A stretch of 64,000 nt of DNA from Mycoplasma yeatsii (GCF_030815295.1 NZ_JAUSWP010000004.1), one strand, 5' to 3'; shown: positions 19,583 through 30,258, counted from the first letter of the stretch. Made by a program: numbers and translations. The notes: generated by a model not told the origin, from the sequence alone.

Positions 19583-20701
19583 ATGAAAATAGGTTTACCA
19601 AAAGAAGTCAAACAAAATGAAAACCGTGTTGGTATTACACCTAGTGGTGTTGTAGAACTAGTTAGACATGGTCACGAAGTTTTAGTTGAATCAGGTGCTG
19701 GAGTAGGTAGTGGATTTGCTGATGAAGAATATCAAAAAGCAGGAGCAAAAATCACTACAAATGTTGAAGAAGTTTGAAAATAAGAAATGATTATTAAAGT
19801 TAAAGAGCCTTTAAAATCAGAATACAAATACTTCTATGAAAATCAAATTATTTTTACATACTTCCATTTAGCTGGATTAAAAGAATTAACAGAAGAATTA
19901 GTAAAAAATAAAGTTGTTGCAATTGCTTATGAAACTGTTCAAACACCAGATAGAGCATTACCATTATTACGTCCAATGAGTGAAGTTGCTGGAAGAATGG
20001 CAGTTATCACAGCTTCAAACTTATTATTAAAAAATACAACTCATGATGGATTAGGAATTCTTCCTGGTGGAAGTCCTGGAACACCAAAAGCTAACTTTAC
20101 AATTATCGGTGGAGGAGTTGCAGGAACAGCTGCACTTAGATTAGCAATAGGAATGGAAGCTAAAGTTACAGTAATTGAATTTAACGAAAATAGAATTAGA
20201 CAATTACATGAAATCTATGGAGATAAAATTTCTATATTAAAATCAAATCACGCAAACATTGCTCAAGCAGTTAAAGAAAGTGATGTAGTTATTTCAACTG
20301 TATTAATTCCTGGTAAATTAGCTCCTAAACTAGTAACTGAAGAAATGGTTAAAACAATGAAACCAAACAGTATTATTATTGATGTAGCTATAGATCAAGG
20401 AGCAAGTGTAGAAACTATTAATCATGCAACTACACATGCTGAACCTACATTTATTAAACACGGTGTTATTCATTATTCAGTTCCAAATATCCCAGGAGCA
20501 GTTCCAAGAACTTCAACAATCGCTTTAACTAATGCTACACTTAGTTATGCAGTAGAAATTGCAACAAAAGGTTGAAAAAAAGCCGTTGAAGAAAACATGG
20601 CATTAAAATTAGGTCTACAAACAGTTAATGGTAAATTAGTTTACAAAAACGTAGCTGATTCATTAGATATGCAATATACTGAAGTAGATAAAGTTATATA
20701 A
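19583..20701 (+). pseudogene. ald: Alanine dehydrogenase with an in-frame TAA
   Basis: Alanine dehydrogenase family (NAD+: L-alanine to pyruvate and ammonia). The N-terminus MKIGLPKEVKQNENRVG and the NAD-binding GGGVAGTAALRLA are clear, and KVKEP and YFHLAGL carry the substrate-site Lys and His. The family length of about 372 residues is kept. However, TAA at 19781-19783 interrupts the frame after EEVWK, at a position where relatives have W-D-A-E-M. TGA at 19775 just before it is a normal Trp codon. The downstream part restarts at an ATG (19787) without a ribosome site, so a full-length product is not expected unless the stop is read through. The rest is free of damage, so the stop is recent, or a sequence error. 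RBS GGAGAGG precedes the first ATG; a terminator follows. Confidence 0.8.
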
Positions 20702-20710
20702 TAAAAATAA

Positions 20711-20735
20711 AATCTAGCTCGCGCTAGATTTTTTC
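20711..20735 (+). terminator. Terminator after ald
   Basis: AATCTAGC, loop TCGC, GCTAGATT, then TTTTT. It may also serve greA, which ends close by from the other side. Confidence 0.85.
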
Positions 20736-20742
20736 TTATTTA

Positions 20743-21216
20743 TTATTTAATTTTTTTAATTGTAATTTTATATGGTTTTGCAATGTCTTTAATTTCAACA
20801 GTTACTCCAGCTTTTTTACCTAACATAGCTTTTGCAATTGGTGATTCATTTGAAATTAAATTTGAAAAAGGATCAGCTTCAATAGCTCCAACGATTTTGA
20901 TTTCTCTTACTTTTTTATCTAAGTTAGAAACAAATTCTACTGTTGAACCAATTTTAACTTCTTCATTACTTGAATCACTTGAATCTTCAATAACTTTAGC
21001 TCTGTTAATTAATGATTCAACTTCTTTAATTCTTGCTTCAACTTCAGCTTGTCTATTTCTAGCAGCATCATAATCAGCGTTTTCACTTAAATCTCCTTGG
21101 TTACGTGCTTCAACTAATTCTTCAATAACTTTAGGTCTTACAACTTCTAATAAGTGTTTAAGTTCAACTTTTAATTCTTCTAATCCTTCTTGAGTTAAAA
21201 TGATTTCTTGTGACAT
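20743..21216 (-). CDS. greA: Transcription elongation factor GreA
   Basis: GreA, 157 residues, the usual length. It enters the RNA polymerase secondary channel and stimulates cleavage of the transcript in backtracked complexes. The N-terminal coiled coil runs from EGLEELKVELKHL to VEARIKEVESLI and carries the acidic tip motif of GreA, ARNQGDLSENADYDAA, with Asp and Glu of the tip. The C-terminal globular domain is IVGAIEADPFSNLISNESPI to the end. The ATG is behind AAGGAG. It is a single gene, convergent with ald. A partial duplicate of its 3' half lies at 19291-19447. Confidence 0.96.
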   Translation of the reverse strand: MSQEIILTQEGLEELKVELKHLLEVVRPKVIEELVEARNQGDLSENADYDAARNRQAEVEARIKEVESLINRAKVIEDSSDSSNEEVKIGSTVEFVSNLDKKVREIKIVGAIEADPFSNLISNESPIAKAMLGKKAGVTVEIKDIAKPYKITIKKIK

Positions 21217-21316
21217 GTTTTTTCTCCTTGTATCTTTTAAATTATATAATATTGAAATTTAAAGTTCTATAGATATATTTATAACTTAAATAAGATAATA
21301 AATAATTATATTAATA

Positions 21317-22873
21317 TTATTCTTTTTTATTGTTTACAACTTCTTGTTGTTTATTAACTTTTAATGCTTTTTCTTGTTGCTTTTTAAGCTTTTTATCTAA
21401 AATTATTTTCATTCTTTGTTTTTCAGATTCTGAAATTACAGTTGTACTATCTTCTATTAAATGTTCGGTTTTACCTACAATTGTACTAATAGCGGTTCCT
21501 GAAGTTACATTAACTGCAGTTCTACCCATATCAAAAATACCATCTAAAGCTCCAATAATTGAATAAACTCCTTGAAAGTAAGCTCCAAATCCCAATCCAG
21601 CTAATACTCCAGCTGTAACTACTCCAGCAGTTCCAGGTATACCACTAATTCCTAAAGAAGCTACTAAAGTGATAAATAAAGCTAAAATGAAAAATACTAC
21701 TAATCCCATACTTGTTAGATTACTATCATGTTGAGCTCCAGTTCATAAAAAGCTTGTAATAACTCCTGATTGAACTCCAGCACACCCCATTAAACCTAAT
21801 GTAGTTGAAAGTGGAGTAACTGTTGAAACAACACTATCATCAACTTTAATATCATCTTTTAAAGTATTGATCATCATTGGTAATGTCGCATTTGATGATT
21901 GAGTTGCAAATCCTTGAATTAATACTTTTAATGATTGTTTTCATCAACTAAATACTTTAATTCTAAATACTAATAACATTAAAGTAATTCAAATTAATGA
22001 AATAGATAATCCAATATAACCTACTCCAATAGCTTTACCAATTGAAGATAATGCACCAATTGGTTTAGAAATAATTGAACTAGTAATCATTGAAAAGACA
22101 GCTAGTGGCATTATTTTCATAAATGTCATTAAAACAGAAATAACTAATTTTCAAGCTACATCAGCACCTTTTCTAATTTTTTCCATTTCATCAGGCATTT
22201 TTTTAGATAATATTTTAACTGAATTACCGATTAAAAATCCTAATACCATTAAAGGAACAACTGCATTTGTTAATCATGGTTGAACAAAATTAGCTGGGAA
22301 ATAATTTCATATAATAGTTACAAGTGCTTTAGTTTCAAACTTAGCATTATTACTTTCTCCAATAGGTTGTAGATCAACACCTTTTCCTACATTTAATAAA
22401 ATACCTATTCAAAATGTAACAATAAATGCAAAAGCAGTATTTAAAAGTAATAACGCGGTTGCTTTAATTGAAATTCTAGCAATATTTTTCTTTCCTGGTT
22501 TTGAAACTACTCTAAATATAGCTAAAAATACAACTGGAGCAGTTAATAATAAAATTCCATTAATAAAAATCTTTTTAAATAATGAAACTCATATATCTAA
22601 TTGAACTACTCATAATTTATATCCATCAGTTCCAAACCTAGTTAGTCCATCTTTTGGGAAATTATTTATCGCTTGAATTATTATTCCAAAAATTAATCCT
22701 AAAAATAATGCTATTAAAATTCTATAAACAAACTTTATCTTATACTTTTTAAATCCAAATCATAATAAAGCATTAATAAGTGTAAAAACAAAAATTGATA
22801 CAAATGCTTGTCAACTGCTAATTGCTAAAAACTTATCTAACAAGACATTAGATTTTTGATTAGTTAATATCAT
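21317..22873 (-). CDS. Dicarboxylate/amino acid:cation symporter
   Basis: A 518-residue polytopic membrane protein of the DAACS (SLC1-like, TcyP/GltP) family. Hallmarks are GFATQSSNATLPMM (the serine-rich HP1 loop) and GRTAVNVTSGTAIS (the Asn-containing TM8 motif), with helices such as AFVSIFVFTLINALLWF at the start. The likely job is uptake of an amino acid such as glutamate, aspartate or cystine with Na+ or H+; the substrate cannot be named from sequence. The C-terminus carries a charged tail (KQRMKIILDKKLKKQQ). The ATG at 22873 has AAGGAGGT upstream. It ends 13 bases before... the upstream flavoprotein gene stop on the same strand, so the two are probably one transcript, flavoprotein gene first. 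Confidence 0.88.
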
Positions 22874-22885
22874 TTTTTTACCTCC

Positions 22886-24232
22886 TTATTTTAATAATTT
22901 TTCTAAAGCAATATGTATAATGTCAACTACTCTTGAAAATGGTGGAGCATATGGTAAATCAATTTGAGTTAATGCATCATCAATTTTAATTTGATTTCAA
23001 ATTAAACTAACTAAAAAATTAATTCTCATAACTGATAGATTACTTCCATACATTTGTGCTCCTAATAATGTATTAGTTTTAGTATCTAAAATTAGTTTTA
23101 ATGCTAAACGAGTTGGTGTTGGATTAGCATAATATGATGGATGATCATAATCTTTAATAAATACTGTTTTATATTCATAATTTAATTGTTTTGCGGTTGT
23201 TTCATTAATTCCAGTTGAAGCTAATTCAGAATCAAATGATTTTACAATAGCAGTTTGTAATGTTCCTTGATATTGATTATCAATTTCTAAAATATCATCA
23301 GCTACAACTTTAGCAAATTTTCTAGCAACTGTAGCTAGTGGAGTATAAGTGTTTTGTTTTGTTAGTTTATGAATTGAAGTAGCACAATCTCCACAAGATC
23401 AAATATCATTTAAATTAGTTCTTCCTTTATTATCAACTACAATTGCTCCATTTTTTAACATTTCAATATTAGTGTCATTTAAAAATTGAGTAGCTGGAGC
23501 AAATCCAATTGCTAAAATAACTAAATCAACTTCTAAAGATGAATCATCTTCTAAAACTATATCAATTTTATTTTTATTAGATTTTTCAAAATAAGCTAAA
23601 CCATTATTTTTAATAATATTAATGTTATTTTTAATTAGATTTTCTTCTAATAAATCTGTAATTTCTTTATCAAAAACTTTTTTATTAAGTTGTGATTCTT
23701 TTTCTATTAAAACAATTTCTTTATTAAATTCAGCTAACATTTCTAAACATTCTAAACCAATAAATCCAGAACCAATAACAGCTACTTTTTTAATAGAATT
23801 ATTATTTAATTTTTCTTTTAATTTAATACCATCTTCTAATCTTGTTAAAGTGAAAATATTATCTAATTCAATTCCTTTAACTTTAGGAGTGATAGGTTTT
23901 GCTCCTGTTGAAATAACTAATTTGTCATATGATAATTCTATTAAATTATTATCTTTACGATATCAAATCTTTTTATTTTGATCATCTATTTTTTCAACTA
24001 CTGAATTAGTATAAATTTGAATTTCTTGTTCATTGAATTGTTCGACACTTCTTGCAAGTAAATCTGTTGGTTTTAAATCTTTATTACTTACAAAATAAGG
24101 TAATCCACAAGCACCAAGTGAAACATAGTCTTCTTTTTGAATAACTATAACTTCAGTTTGATTTGATAGTTTTTTAATTCTACTAGCAACAGTCATCCCA
24201 CTAGCAGCACCACCAATAATAACTACTCTCAT
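22886..24232 (-). CDS. CoA-disulfide reductase / NADH oxidase-like flavoprotein
   Basis: A 448-residue FAD- and NAD(P)H-dependent oxidoreductase of the class III pyridine nucleotide-disulfide family. The FAD-binding GGAASGMTVASRI is at the N-terminus, the single redox Cys is in LGACGLPYF (about residue 44), the NAD(P)H-binding motif is VIGSGFIGLECLEML, and the second FAD motif is NDIWSCGDCA. The single Cys next to Gly is shared by CoA-disulfide reductases and NADH oxidases; LGACGLPY is closer to the CoA-disulfide reductase or NADPH-elemental sulfur reductase type. A separate, different NADH oxidase is in the pdh operon at 59333. The ATG follows AGGAGG. Likely co-transcribed with the symporter gene downstream. 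Confidence 0.88.
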
Positions 24233-24361
24233 TTATACCTCCTAAAGTTTAGAAAAATAAAGAAAGAAAATTAATTTCTTTCCTATAAATAAAATTAATT
24301 CTAATTTAAATTATATTACATTTTACTGAGTTTTAATCATCTAAATAACTTAGAATTACAT

Positions 24362-24460
24362 AAAAAAATAAGCTTATTGCTAAGCTTATTTATAGTCCTA
24401 CATTTACGTTAAGCATCCTCAAGGTCAGCAGGGCTGGCTAAGACTAAACCCCCGATAGGT
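24362..24460 (-). ncRNA. Small structured RNA, family copy 2
   Basis: Leftward RNA of about 100 bases. It begins near ATCGGGGGTTTAGTC, contains TTAGCCAGCCCTGCTGACC, a TTGAGGATGC segment and TAGGACTA (pairs with TAGTC near the start), and ends in a terminator (AATAAGCTTA, GC, AATAAGCTTATTTTTTT). It is a tandem duplicate of the copy at 24573, with three differences in the core and about 200 bases of unit length. It lies between uvrC and the flavoprotein gene. Confidence 0.65.
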
Positions 24461-24572
24461 AAAAATTTATAAAAAATATTTACTTTGTAAATATATCACA
24501 AATCATAATTATTTAAAACATTTTGTTTAAAAACTCATGAAGTTTTAATCATTTAAATAACTTAGAATTGCA

Positions 24573-24668
24573 TAAAAAATAAGCTTATTGCTAAGCTTAT
24601 TTATAGTCCTACATTTACGTTAAGCTTCCTCAAGGTCAGCAGGGCTGGCTAAGACTAAACCGCCGATC
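24573..24668 (-). ncRNA. Small structured RNA, family copy 3
   Basis: Leftward RNA starting near ATCGGCGGTTTAGTCTTAGC, with CCAGCCCTGCTGACC, the pairing element TAGGACTA and the same AATAAGCTTA terminator as copy 2. The upstream block has TTGTGCTATATTAATATAGC and differs more from the other three promoters. It begins about 50 bases past the uvrC stop. Confidence 0.65.
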
Positions 24669-24716
24669 CAAATACTCTAAAATGAATACTTGCTATATTA
24701 ATATAGCACAAAATAT

Positions 24717-26471
24717 TTAATCATTCAAATAATCTAATATTAATTGAGTAATCTTTTTATTTTTAACTATTTTATTTAACTCATCAAAATCAGAATTTTT
24801 AATATTATCAATAGTTTTGAAATGTTTGTATAATTCTTGACTAGTTTTTTTACCTACTCCTTTAATATTTAATAGTTGGTCTTGAATTTGATTATGATAT
24901 TTTTTTCTAAATCCAGATTTAGCATATTCATCAACTCTAATTTGAACACCAGACAATCAATTATAAAGTTTTTTAAATTGTTTTATTTCAACAGTTTGAT
25001 CAAATATATCAATTAATGCTCTAGTTTTATGATGATCATCTTTAACTAATCCAATAACATCAATATCTAAATTTAATTGTTCTAAAACTTGTTTACAAGC
25101 TTTTATTTGAATATGTGATCCATCAACAATAATTAGATCAGGTAATGTATCATTAGTTTCTAATTTTTTAGTAAATCTTTTTTTAATCATAAACTTCATA
25201 CGATCAAAATCAGAAGAGTTAGTTGAATCAATATTATATTTTCTAAATTCAGATCTGATAGCTTTAGCATTTTTATATACAACACAAGCTCCAGTTATAA
25301 ATTGGTTATAAATATTTGAAATATCAAACATTTCAATATAACTTGGATATGATCTAATATTTGATATTTGTTGAAGTGTAGTTAGAATTTCATCTTCACT
25401 TCCTAAATTAACATTATTTGATAATTTAGCTTTATTAGATAGTTCAATAGCATTTTGTTTTGCTAAATTAATTAGAATTTGATCTTGTTTATTTAAACTG
25501 TGACTTGTAAAGCTTAAAATGTTTTGATCAATATCTAATAGTTCAATTTCATTAGGAATTAATAAAATATCAGGAGTAATATTTTTATCATAAATTTGTT
25601 GTAAAAAACTATTTAATAGTTCAACTACTTCTTGACTTTCATAATTTTGAACATATTCATCTTTAAATGTTAATTGACCATTTCTATAAAATAAAATCAC
25701 AAAACAAATTCTATTATCATCTAAATAATAATTAATAACATCAATATTTTTATCACTATTAAACTCAACATTTTGAGCTGTTGTAATAAATTCTAAACTA
25801 GCCAGTTGTTCTTTAATTTTTTGAGCTTGTTCAAATTGTAACAATTCACTTGCTTTATTCATTTGATTAATTAAACTAGTTTTAACTTGACTAATATCGC
25901 CTTTAAAAAACTTATCTACTTGTTTTATTTGATTTGAATAATAACTAGGATCAACTTGTTTAAAACAAGCTCCAGAACATTGGTTTAAATGATAATACAA
26001 ACAGGGTTTATTTAAATTACCTTTACACCTTTTTAAAGGAAATAATCTTTGTAAAGTTAATAAAATAGCTCTAGCATTACTTTTTAATGGTAAAGGTCCA
26101 TAATTTCTTAAACCTTTTTTATTATACTTTCTTTCATATTTATAAGTTGGATCTTTTTGATTAGTAATCACAATATAAGGATAAGCTTTATCATCATTTA
26201 ATAAAATATTATATTTAGGACGATATTTTTTAATTAAGTTTTCTTCTAAAATTAAAGATTCTTTTTCATTATTTACAACAAAATAATTAATATCATCAAT
26301 TTCACGAACTAATCTTGTAGTTTTAATATTATGAGCACGATTAAAATAAGAACTAACTCTTTTTTTAAGATTTTTAGCTTTTCCTACATATATAACTTGT
26401 TTTAAGTTATTTAAATATAAATAACAACCTGCTTTATTAGGTAATAAATTAATTTTTTCTTCTAATTTCAT
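24717..26471 (-). CDS. uvrC: Excinuclease ABC subunit C
   Basis: UvrC, 584 residues, makes both incisions during nucleotide excision repair. The N-terminal GIY-YIG nuclease is seen as NKAGCYLYLNNLKQVIYVGKAK; the cysteine cluster region KRCKGNLNKPCLYYHLNQC then GACF follows; a UVR motif is in EQAQKIKEQLASLEF. The C-terminal RNase H-like nuclease carries EMFDISN and IIVDGSHIQIKA, and the helix-hairpin-helix is LLNIKGVGKKTSQELY. One TGA codon (LYNWLSG) is Trp. The ATG at 26471 is 5 bases past the stop of the upstream membrane protein gene, so the two are translated from one transcript. Confidence 0.97.
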
Positions 26472-26476
26472 AATCT

Positions 26477-27721
26477 TTATTTGTTAAAAGTAAGTGTATC
26501 ATCATCTGATAATAATTTATCTAAAGTAATATTTTTTTCTTCTTCAGTTTGTTGATTTTTATTTCACCCAAAAGGATTAATATCTCTTTGTTGTCAAAAT
26601 TGTTCTCTTGCTTGTTCAATTGGAACATCTTTTTGATTCATTTTAATATTAATTAAATTAAGTTCTTTATCAAAATCTTGATTTTCATCATCTATTATTT
26701 GATCATCAATATTTAGATCATCTAAACTATAAGTTTGATCAATTTCTAGATCATATTTTAAATCATAATCATCTTCTAAAATAGCTTTAAAATCTTTTAA
26801 TTCTTCTTTTTTAGCTTTCACATATGATGGTAGTTGAATAATTAAATCACTATTATTAATATCTTTATTATCAAATAATAAATTAGTATTTAAATTATCT
26901 ATTTTATTTAAATTATTATTAACTTTTAGATCTTGATCATTTATTTGAATTTGATTTAATAATTCAGCATAAATTGGAGTATCTTTAGATGATAAATATA
27001 AAATTCTTAATGCTTTACCTCTTTTTTTATGTTTAGGTTTAAATAAATAAAATCCATCACCAGTTAAAATTCAATTAAAGTAAATAAATATAATAAAAAT
27101 CACAATTATATAAGTAGTTGGAAGTGAAGTATATAATAATACAGCAATAATAAAACTACCTATAATTCCACCACCTAAATAAGGATTGAAATAATTTTGT
27201 GGATTAATTAAATAATCAGTTAAAACTTTATAATTTTGTTTATTAAATACTGAGTGATTAATTGATTGTTGATTGTATGTTTTTATAATTTCATTAAAAA
27301 TATTTTTTTGTCATAAAGCATTTATTTTATAAACACTTGAATTAGTTTGATACATTACAGTAAATAAAATTAAAGATGTTAAACATAAAATTATAATAAA
27401 ACCAACTAAAAGCATTAATTTAAATCTTATTTTAAACTTAAATTTTATTTGAATAAAAATACATAAATCAAAAACTAATAATATTAAATAAACTAAATAT
27501 TTAACTCAACCAAAAATATAACTAAATAAAAGATCGTCAATTAATTGACCTATAATAGTAATACGAGCAAAACTAATTGAAATAAAAAGTAATAATAAAA
27601 AACCGTTTACTACTCAAGCAACTGAGTCTTGTTTATACTTTTTTTTCTGTCTTTTAAAAATAATAGTTTTATCTTCATTATAAAGTTGTTGTTTATTTTT
27701 TATTACTTTTTGATCTTGCAT
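26477..27721 (-). CDS. Membrane protein with an FtsK-4TM-like domain, no motor
   Basis: A 414-residue protein with four hydrophobic segments in the first half: residues around WVVNGFLLLLFISISFA, YLVYLILLVFDLCIFI, LMLLVGFIIILCLTSLILF and GGGIIGSFIIAVLLY with TTYIIVIFIIFIYFNW. The order, the GQLIDDLLFSYIFGW segment after TM1 and the YLGGGIIG start of TM4 resemble the N-terminal 4TM domain of FtsK/SpoIIIE. There is no Walker motif; the second half is acidic and disordered-looking (DIQIIDDENQD-type stretches) and ends TLDKLLSDDDTLTFNK. A free-standing membrane anchor that works with a separate translocase is possible; a general unknown membrane protein is the alternative. It precedes uvrC by 5 bases. 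The start ATG at 27721 has a weak ribosome site. Confidence 0.65.
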
Positions 27722-27825
27722 TTTTTTTCTAATTCCTTTATTACTTTTTTATTATATCTAATAATAGCTTGACTATTTTTATATATTTTAACAATCTTAT
27801 TTTTACAAATCTAATAGTTGACTAT

Positions 27826-27867
27826 AAAAGCGTTTTTTCTATTTTAAATAGAGTTAAACGCTTTTTT
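27826..27867. terminator. Terminator after the RNase J paralogue gene
   Basis: AAAAGCGTTT and AAACGCTTTT pair around an inner TCTATTTTAAATAGA stem. T runs lie on both outer sides, so it can stop either strand; it follows the leftward RNase J-type gene by a few bases. Confidence 0.75.
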
Positions 27868-27869
27868 AA

Positions 27870-29621
27870 TTATTGAACTTTTTTAGGTTTTGAACTAGTT
27901 TTAGCTTGATTGTTATGTCTTTTTTTAGTTTGTTTTGCAACAAATACTTTTCCATCAGTTTCATTAATAATAGCTAAAACAATAGGGTTTTTTCCTGATT
28001 CTTGTCTTACTAAACTTCTTACTTTATTTGTTATTTCTTTTTTAATTTCACTTAGATCATATTTATTTGGGTGTTGTTTAAATAATGTTTGTCCTTCTAA
28101 AATTAAATTAGTTACTTCTTTTTGAATTATTTTAAAGATTGGATTATCTTCTTGAATGTATAATACTCCACGCATTTGAGTATCAATCAATGAAACTAAT
28201 TCTTTATTTCTAGAATCAATTGTTGCACCAACTATAATTACTCCATCAGTTGCTAATTGTTTTCTTTCATTTAAAACAATAGAACCAACATCACCAATAC
28301 CAACACCATCAACATAAGTATTACCTTCATCAGCTGTATGTTCAGATATTGCTAGATGTTTTTTAGATAATACTAGTGTTTCACCATTATCAATAATTCC
28401 AACATTACCAGGTTCTACTCCTGCTTCGATCGCTGCTTTTTCAGCTTTTAAACATTCTTTATATAACGCTTTTATTGGAATGAAATATTTAGGTTTTAAT
28501 AATGAAGTCATCATTTTAATATCTTCATAACTTGCTCTCATTGATCAAATATTTTTATCACTTAAAGCAACTAATTTTGCATCAGTTCTAGCTAGTTCAT
28601 CTAAAATTTGAGCGTGTCTTTTTTCAATTCCAGCAGCAGGTGGAGTTGCTAAAATAATTACATCTTTTTCAGTAAATTCAACAACATGATCATTTCCTGT
28701 TGCTATTTTCATTAATTTAGAATATAGATCATCAGCATTACCTGAAATAATTAATACTCCATCATCTGATTGCATATATTCTTGAATGCTAATTAATGAA
28801 TCTTTATTAATTACTAAGTTTTCATGAATTAAATTAGATTTTAAAACTGCATCCATTGTTCTTCCGTAAACTGCAATTTTTCTATTATTTTCAATAGCAG
28901 CCATACAAATTTCACTTAATTTATAAATATCTTCTTCAAATATTCCTACTACTATTTTCGTTTTCTTTTCTTTAAATGGTGCGGCTATATAACGATCAAT
29001 TTTATGATTTGGAACAGTAAAGTCTTGACGCGAAGCAAACTCAGCATCTGAAATAAATGCTAAAACTCCTTTTTTAGCAACTTCTGAAATATAAGCAAAA
29101 TCAGTTGAAAAATATGATTGTTCTTTTCCATCAATTATATAATCTCCAACATAAATAATAGAACCTAAATCGGTACTAAAAGCATAACCAAGAGATTGAG
29201 GTGATGATGAAGTTGTTCTAAATACTTCAACTTTAACATTTCCTACTTTAATTACATCTTTATCTTTAACTGTTTTAAACATTTTTTCTTTATGTTTTAA
29301 TCTCATTCTTTCGATTTTGATTTTTGCAATTAATTCAGTAATTTCATTACAATAAACAGGAACATCTATTTCTTTTAATAAATATCCTAATGAACCGATA
29401 TTATAAGCACTAGGATTAGTTAAAAATACTGCTTTAATTTTTTTCTTATTTTGTTTAATATAGTCTAATTTAGGAATAACAGTATCAATTCCTAAAATAC
29501 CTTTTTCTGGATATTTTAATCCAGCATCTAATATAAACATCTCATCATTGATTTCTAAAACGTAAAGGTTTTTACCTTTTTCATCTTGTCCACCAAGAGC
29601 TGTAAATCTAATATTTGGCAT
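27870..29621 (-). CDS. RNase J-family protein lacking the metal site
   Basis: A 583-residue protein with the beta-lactamase/beta-CASP layout of RNase J (MPNIRFTALGGQDEKGKNLY at the start; ISGNADDLYSKLMKIATGND; C-terminal domain with VDGVGIGDVGSIVL). The signature His-x-His-x-Asp-His of active RNases J is replaced by TNPSAYNIG, the next histidine segment reads RTTSSSPQSLG in place of an NHSIPDSIG type, and the late GH..(H) region reads MRASYEDIKMM and FIPIKALYK. The Asp of VGDYI is kept. So the protein cannot bind the usual two metals. It may be a partner subunit of an active RNase J encoded elsewhere, like the weakly active RNase J2 of Bacillus. One TGA codon (NIWSMRAS) is Trp. ATG follows AAAGGAA. 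Confidence 0.88.
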
Positions 29622-29780
29622 TATAAAAAATTCCTTTCATTTTAAATATTATAAAATCTCACTAATCGCGTTTAATCGTTAGATTAGTTAAAAGTTTATT
29701 TCTTAATATATATTTTAACTTATAAATTTTTATTATTGAATAATAGAATTGTTTTAATAGTTAAGTTGTCTGTTAATAAT

Positions 29781-29807
29781 AAAAAACAAGTCCTAAGACT
29801 TGTTTTT
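29781..29807 (-). terminator. Terminator of the Gly/Ser-rich lipoprotein gene
   Basis: AAACAAGTC, CTAA, GACTTGTTT with T-rich ends; it begins 8 bases after the lipoprotein stop codon. Confidence 0.85.
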
Positions 29808-29814
29808 GTATGAA

Positions 29815-30144
29815 TTATTGAGCAGCTGGAGCTGATGTTGATGCTGGAGCTGTTCCTTCTCCACGAGCACCTTCTCCTGAACCTCCTCCAGCAGCGTCAC
29901 TTCCTGATCCTCCGCCAGAAGCTCCTTCTGAACCTCCTCCAGAGTTATTACCTTCACCTGATTCTTCTTCTTTTTTATCTTTATCTTCGTCTTCTTTTTT
30001 ACCTTCTTCACCCGAATTTGATTGATCACCAGGTTTTTTAGCATCTTCAGTTGGTTTTTTAGCTTCAGTTTTACATGCAACTGCAACTGCACCAGTTGTA
30101 GCAACCATTGCAACTGATCCTAAAATTGTTAGTAATTTTTTCAT
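29815..30144 (-). CDS. Gly/Ser-rich lipoprotein
   Basis: A 109-residue prolipoprotein, likely exposed at the cell surface. The signal peptide MKKLLTILGSVAMVATTGAV ends in the lipobox AVAC, with Cys 24 expected to be lipid-modified. The mature part is short and low in complexity: a Lys/Glu-rich stretch (KKPTEDAKKPGDQSNSGEE) and then Gly/Ser/Ala repeats of the type GGGSEGA, GGGSGSD, GGGSGEGA, ending APAAQ. The repeats have higher GC than the surroundings because of Gly and Ala codons. The start is the ATG at 30144 with AGAAGGA upstream; a longer reading would add a non-signal N-terminus. An uninterrupted 15-A tract lies upstream of the promoter, which suggests length-dependent expression. Confidence 0.85.
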   Translation of the reverse strand: MKKLLTILGSVAMVATTGAVAVACKTEAKKPTEDAKKPGDQSNSGEEGKKEDEDKDKKEEESGEGNNSGGGSEGASGGGSGSDAAGGGSGEGARGEGTAPASTSAPAAQ

Positions 30145-30197
30145 AAGTTTGTATCCTTCTCTAAATCGAAAATATATTTTGAATTTAAATAAGTACA

Positions 30198-30258
30198 ACT
30201 AAAGTATAATTTTTTACTTTTGCAGTACTTAACTTTATTCTATTTTTTTTTTTTTTTG
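30198..30258 (-). promoter_or_regulatory. Lipoprotein promoter with 15-A tract
   Basis: On the minus strand 15 A run from 30257 to 30243, followed by TAGAATAAAGTTAAG and, 20-odd bases later, AAATTATACTTTAG with a good -10 (TATACT). The A tract is just upstream of where the -35 box should be. Homopolymer runs in mycoplasma lipoprotein promoters change length and switch expression (the vlp genes of M. hyorhinis). Confidence 0.55.

Noticed and set aside
19787..20701. Downstream part of ald as a separate functional gene
   Set aside because: No ribosome site before its ATG and part of the N-terminal domain is missing; it is the same frame as the first part.
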